Positions 62,529 to 64,000 of a stretch of DNA of 64,000 nt are shown piece after piece. The notes beneath the pieces are model-generated. The model ran no database searches and was not told the DNA's origin. It saw only the letters and a program-made list of their open reading frames with translations. This stretch comes from Stenotrophomonas sp. NA06056 (lineage in GTDB: Bacteria; Pseudomonadota; Gammaproteobacteria; Xanthomonadales; Xanthomonadaceae). The stretch's first letter is position 1. Each line of letters begins with the position of its first letter. The position numbers and the translations under genes are program-made. The stretch covers positions 1,302,001 through 1,366,000 of the forward strand of contig NZ_CP054931.1 in the NCBI RefSeq assembly GCF_013364355.1, written 5' to 3'.

Positions 62529-63476
62529 ATGTTGATGAAGCTGCTGTTGCGCAGTGCTGTATTTCTGGTTGCCTGCGCCGCCGGCCCGTTGGCCATCGCG
62601 CGCGATGCACCCGCCGAAACTGCGGCTGGCAAGCCGCCGGTGCCGCTGCTGTGGAAGGTCACCGGACAGGGAGACGCACGCCTGTACCTGCTGGGCTCCT
62701 TCCATCTGCTGAAGCCGCAGGACTACCCGCTGTCGAGCGATGTCGAGCAGGCATTTGAAGCCTCGCAGCGCGTGCTGTTTGAAGTGACGCCAGAGGAACT
62801 GCAGTCGCCGCAGATGGCCAGCCAGATGGTGCAGGTCGCCACCCGCAAGGACGGCAGCGAACTCAAGCGTGACCTGGACGCAGCGACCTGGCAGAAGCTG
62901 CAGGCCTATGCGACGCAGAACAAGCTGCCACTGGCGCAGTTGCAGGGCATGAAAGCATGGTTCGTCGGCCTGACGATCACCGTGGGGCAGATGCAGAAGC
63001 TGGGCCTGGACCCGGAGCTGGGGCTGGACCGCCACTTCATGCAGCGGGCGCAGAAGGCCGGCAAGAAGACCGCAGGCCTGGAAGACATGTCCAGCCAGAT
63101 CAACCTGCTTGATGGCATGAGCGTGCAGGAGCAGCGGCAGATGCTGTCCGAGGCCCTGGACGAAGCAGGCAAGGGCGATGCCCAGGCGCAGATGCTGCAT
63201 GAGGCGTGGCGCCGTGGCGACGATCGCCTGTTGTGGAACCGCATGGGCGTGGAGATGCGCCAGAAGTACCCGCAGCTCTACCAGCGCATCAACACCGATC
63301 GCAACGATGCGTGGGTGCCCAAGCTGCAGCCGTACCTGCAGGCCGGGCAGGGCGGCACGCTGGTGGTGGTGGGTGGCCTGCACCTGCTGGGCAACGATGG
63401 CGTGGTGGAGAAACTGCGTGCGAAGGGCTACAAGGTCGAGCGGGTGTGCTCGGCATGCAAGACGAAACGTCCGTAG
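62529..63476 (+). CDS. TraB/GumN family protein
   Basis: 315 aa with a signal peptide (L-L-L-R-S-A-V-F-L-V-A-C-A-A-G, ending A-I-A). The Y-L-L-G-S-F-H-L-L motif near residue 55 and the G-G-L-H-L-L-G-N-D-G-V near 290 are the conserved His-containing motifs of the TraB/PrgY/GumN family. The function of family members is disputed (metalloprotease-like fold). It is translationally coupled to the DUF1684 gene by 2 bp spacing. Confidence 0.9.
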   Translation: MLMKLLLRSAVFLVACAAGPLAIARDAPAETAAGKPPVPLLWKVTGQGDARLYLLGSFHLLKPQDYPLSSDVEQAFEASQRVLFEVTPEELQSPQMASQMVQVATRKDGSELKRDLDAATWQKLQAYATQNKLPLAQLQGMKAWFVGLTITVGQMQKLGLDPELGLDRHFMQRAQKAGKKTAGLEDMSSQINLLDGMSVQEQRQMLSEALDEAGKGDAQAQMLHEAWRRGDDRLLWNRMGVEMRQKYPQLYQRINTDRNDAWVPKLQPYLQAGQGGTLVVVGGLHLLGNDGVVEKLRAKGYKVERVCSACKTKRP

Positions 63477-63501
63477 ATTCACGCCACGCAGGGTGGCGTT
63501 G

Positions 63502-63536
63502 AAAACAGAACGGCGCGCCCATGGCGCGCCGTTTTC
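63502..63536. terminator. Bidirectional terminator between TraB/GumN and phaR
   Basis: A perfect 11-bp stem (AACGGCGCGCC / GGCGCGCCGTT) around CAT, flanked by an A-run on the left and a T-run on the right, so it serves both converging genes. Confidence 0.9.
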
Positions 63537-63557
63537 GTATCAACCGGGGCGGTTGCC

Positions 63558-64000
63558 TCAGCGGCGGGTCTTGCCGCCGGTACCCGTGCCGCTGGTCGGT
63601 TCGTTCGGCTTGCCGGCGGTACCGGTGCCGGTGCCCGTTCCGGTGCCGCCGGGACGCGGACCACCGAAACCACTTCCCATGTTGCGCTGGAATTCCTGCC
63701 ACAGCTCCAGGTTGCGCTCGGTCAGCTGATTCATCATCGCCCACGGCGTCTGCCCCAGCAGGTTGCCCATCTGCTGGCGGAACTGCTGCTGTTGGTCGAG
63801 GAAGACCTGCATGCTGCGCTCCAGGTAGTTGCCCATGAAGCCCTGCAGGGAATCGCCGTAGAAGCGGATCAGCTGGCTCAGCAGCTGGGTGGAGAGCATC
63901 GGTTCACCGTCCTGCTCCTGGTCGGCGATGATCTGCAGCAGGACCGATCGGGTCAGGTCGTCGCCGCTCTTGGCGTCGCGGACTTCGAAGTCTTCGCCGT
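63558..64000 (-). CDS. phaR: Polyhydroxyalkanoate synthesis regulator PhaR (5' end missing)
   Basis: PhaR is the repressor of polyhydroxyalkanoate granule genes. The frame continues beyond the right edge: visible N-terminal residues G-E-D-F-E-V-R-D-A-K-S-G-D-D-L-T-R-S belong to the PHB_acc_N domain. A phasin-like segment follows (L-I-R-F-Y-G-D-S-L-Q-G-F-M). The C-terminus is a Gly-Thr repeat tail (G-T-G-T-G-T-G-T) ending K-T-R-R, a low-complexity region that may vary between strains. The start codon is outside the window. Confidence 0.92.
   Translation of the reverse strand, partial: GEDFEVRDAKSGDDLTRSVLLQIIADQEQDGEPMLSTQLLSQLIRFYGDSLQGFMGNYLERSMQVFLDQQQQFRQQMGNLLGQTPWAMMNQLTERNLELWQEFQRNMGSGFGGPRPGGTGTGTGTGTAGKPNEPTSGTGTGGKTRR

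Overview
The window is ordinary chromosome from a high-GC gammaproteobacterium of the Xanthomonas/Stenotrophomonas group (Lysobacterales), most likely the Stenotrophomonas maltophilia complex. The grounds are the core gene order (infB-rbfA-truB-rpsO-pnp; thrS-infC-rpmI-rplT-pheS-pheT-ihfA-merR-tRNA-Pro), protein sequences that read as xanthomonad, and many short palindromes that open with GTAG, the hallmark of the SMAG class of REP elements in S. maltophilia. There is no prophage, insertion sequence, CRISPR array or integrase. I assigned about 60 protein genes, four tRNA genes and one probable leader peptide.

Layout. 1-6.6 kb: translation and RNA decay (infB, partial at the left edge, to pnp). 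6.7-11.3 kb: a TPR protein, a secreted family-18 chitinase, and a three-gene membrane operon of the PepSY/iron-uptake type. 11.5-19.5 kb: the thrS to ihfA translation cluster, with a probable threonine attenuator ahead of thrS and a non-canonical AUC start for infC, ending in tRNA-Pro(GGG). 19.6-28.7 kb: small accessory genes (phosphatase, acetyltransferase, two DUF3011 paralogues, racemase, CDF and LysE transporters, TetR/SMR efflux pair, lipoprotein, two small paralogues). 28.7-35.5 kb: dxs, an HNH nuclease, an acyl-CoA dehydrogenase, a lipoprotein, a lipocalin and two tRNA-Phe genes. 35.8-46.6 kb: redox, DNA-repair and catabolic genes, including a TetR-controlled hydrolase/isomerase block and an orphan TonB-dependent receptor. 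46.6-53 kb: a large repeat protein, rnd, an SUMF1-type lipoprotein and an M48 protease. 53.5-64 kb: xseA, queG, the nnr-tsaE-amiC-mutL operon, a DUF1684 lipoprotein, a TraB/GumN protein and phaR (cut by the right edge).

The most interesting material is non-coding. Three copies (31875-31968, 52969-53070, 53259-53360) of a structured element share one architecture: a 21-25 bp outer stem, an inner hairpin with a TGGA loop, a 29-nt segment holding a second small hairpin, then a GTTGCT hexamer run and REP palindromes. Stem sequences differ completely between copies while pairing is kept, and the only imperfect outer pairs are G-U in one orientation. That is what a selected or copied RNA structure would look like. 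Two copies are arranged head to head and fill the whole 607-bp gap between two convergent genes as one giant imperfect palindrome. Other notable signals are the thrS leader peptide (Met-Ser-Thr-Thr-Thr-...) with its terminator, a 17-nt palindrome shared by two paralogous small genes, clear operators for two TetR regulators, an 11-bp inverted repeat between a truncated Ada-like gene and an SDR gene, and a perfect 28-bp inverted repeat just upstream of the HNH gene.
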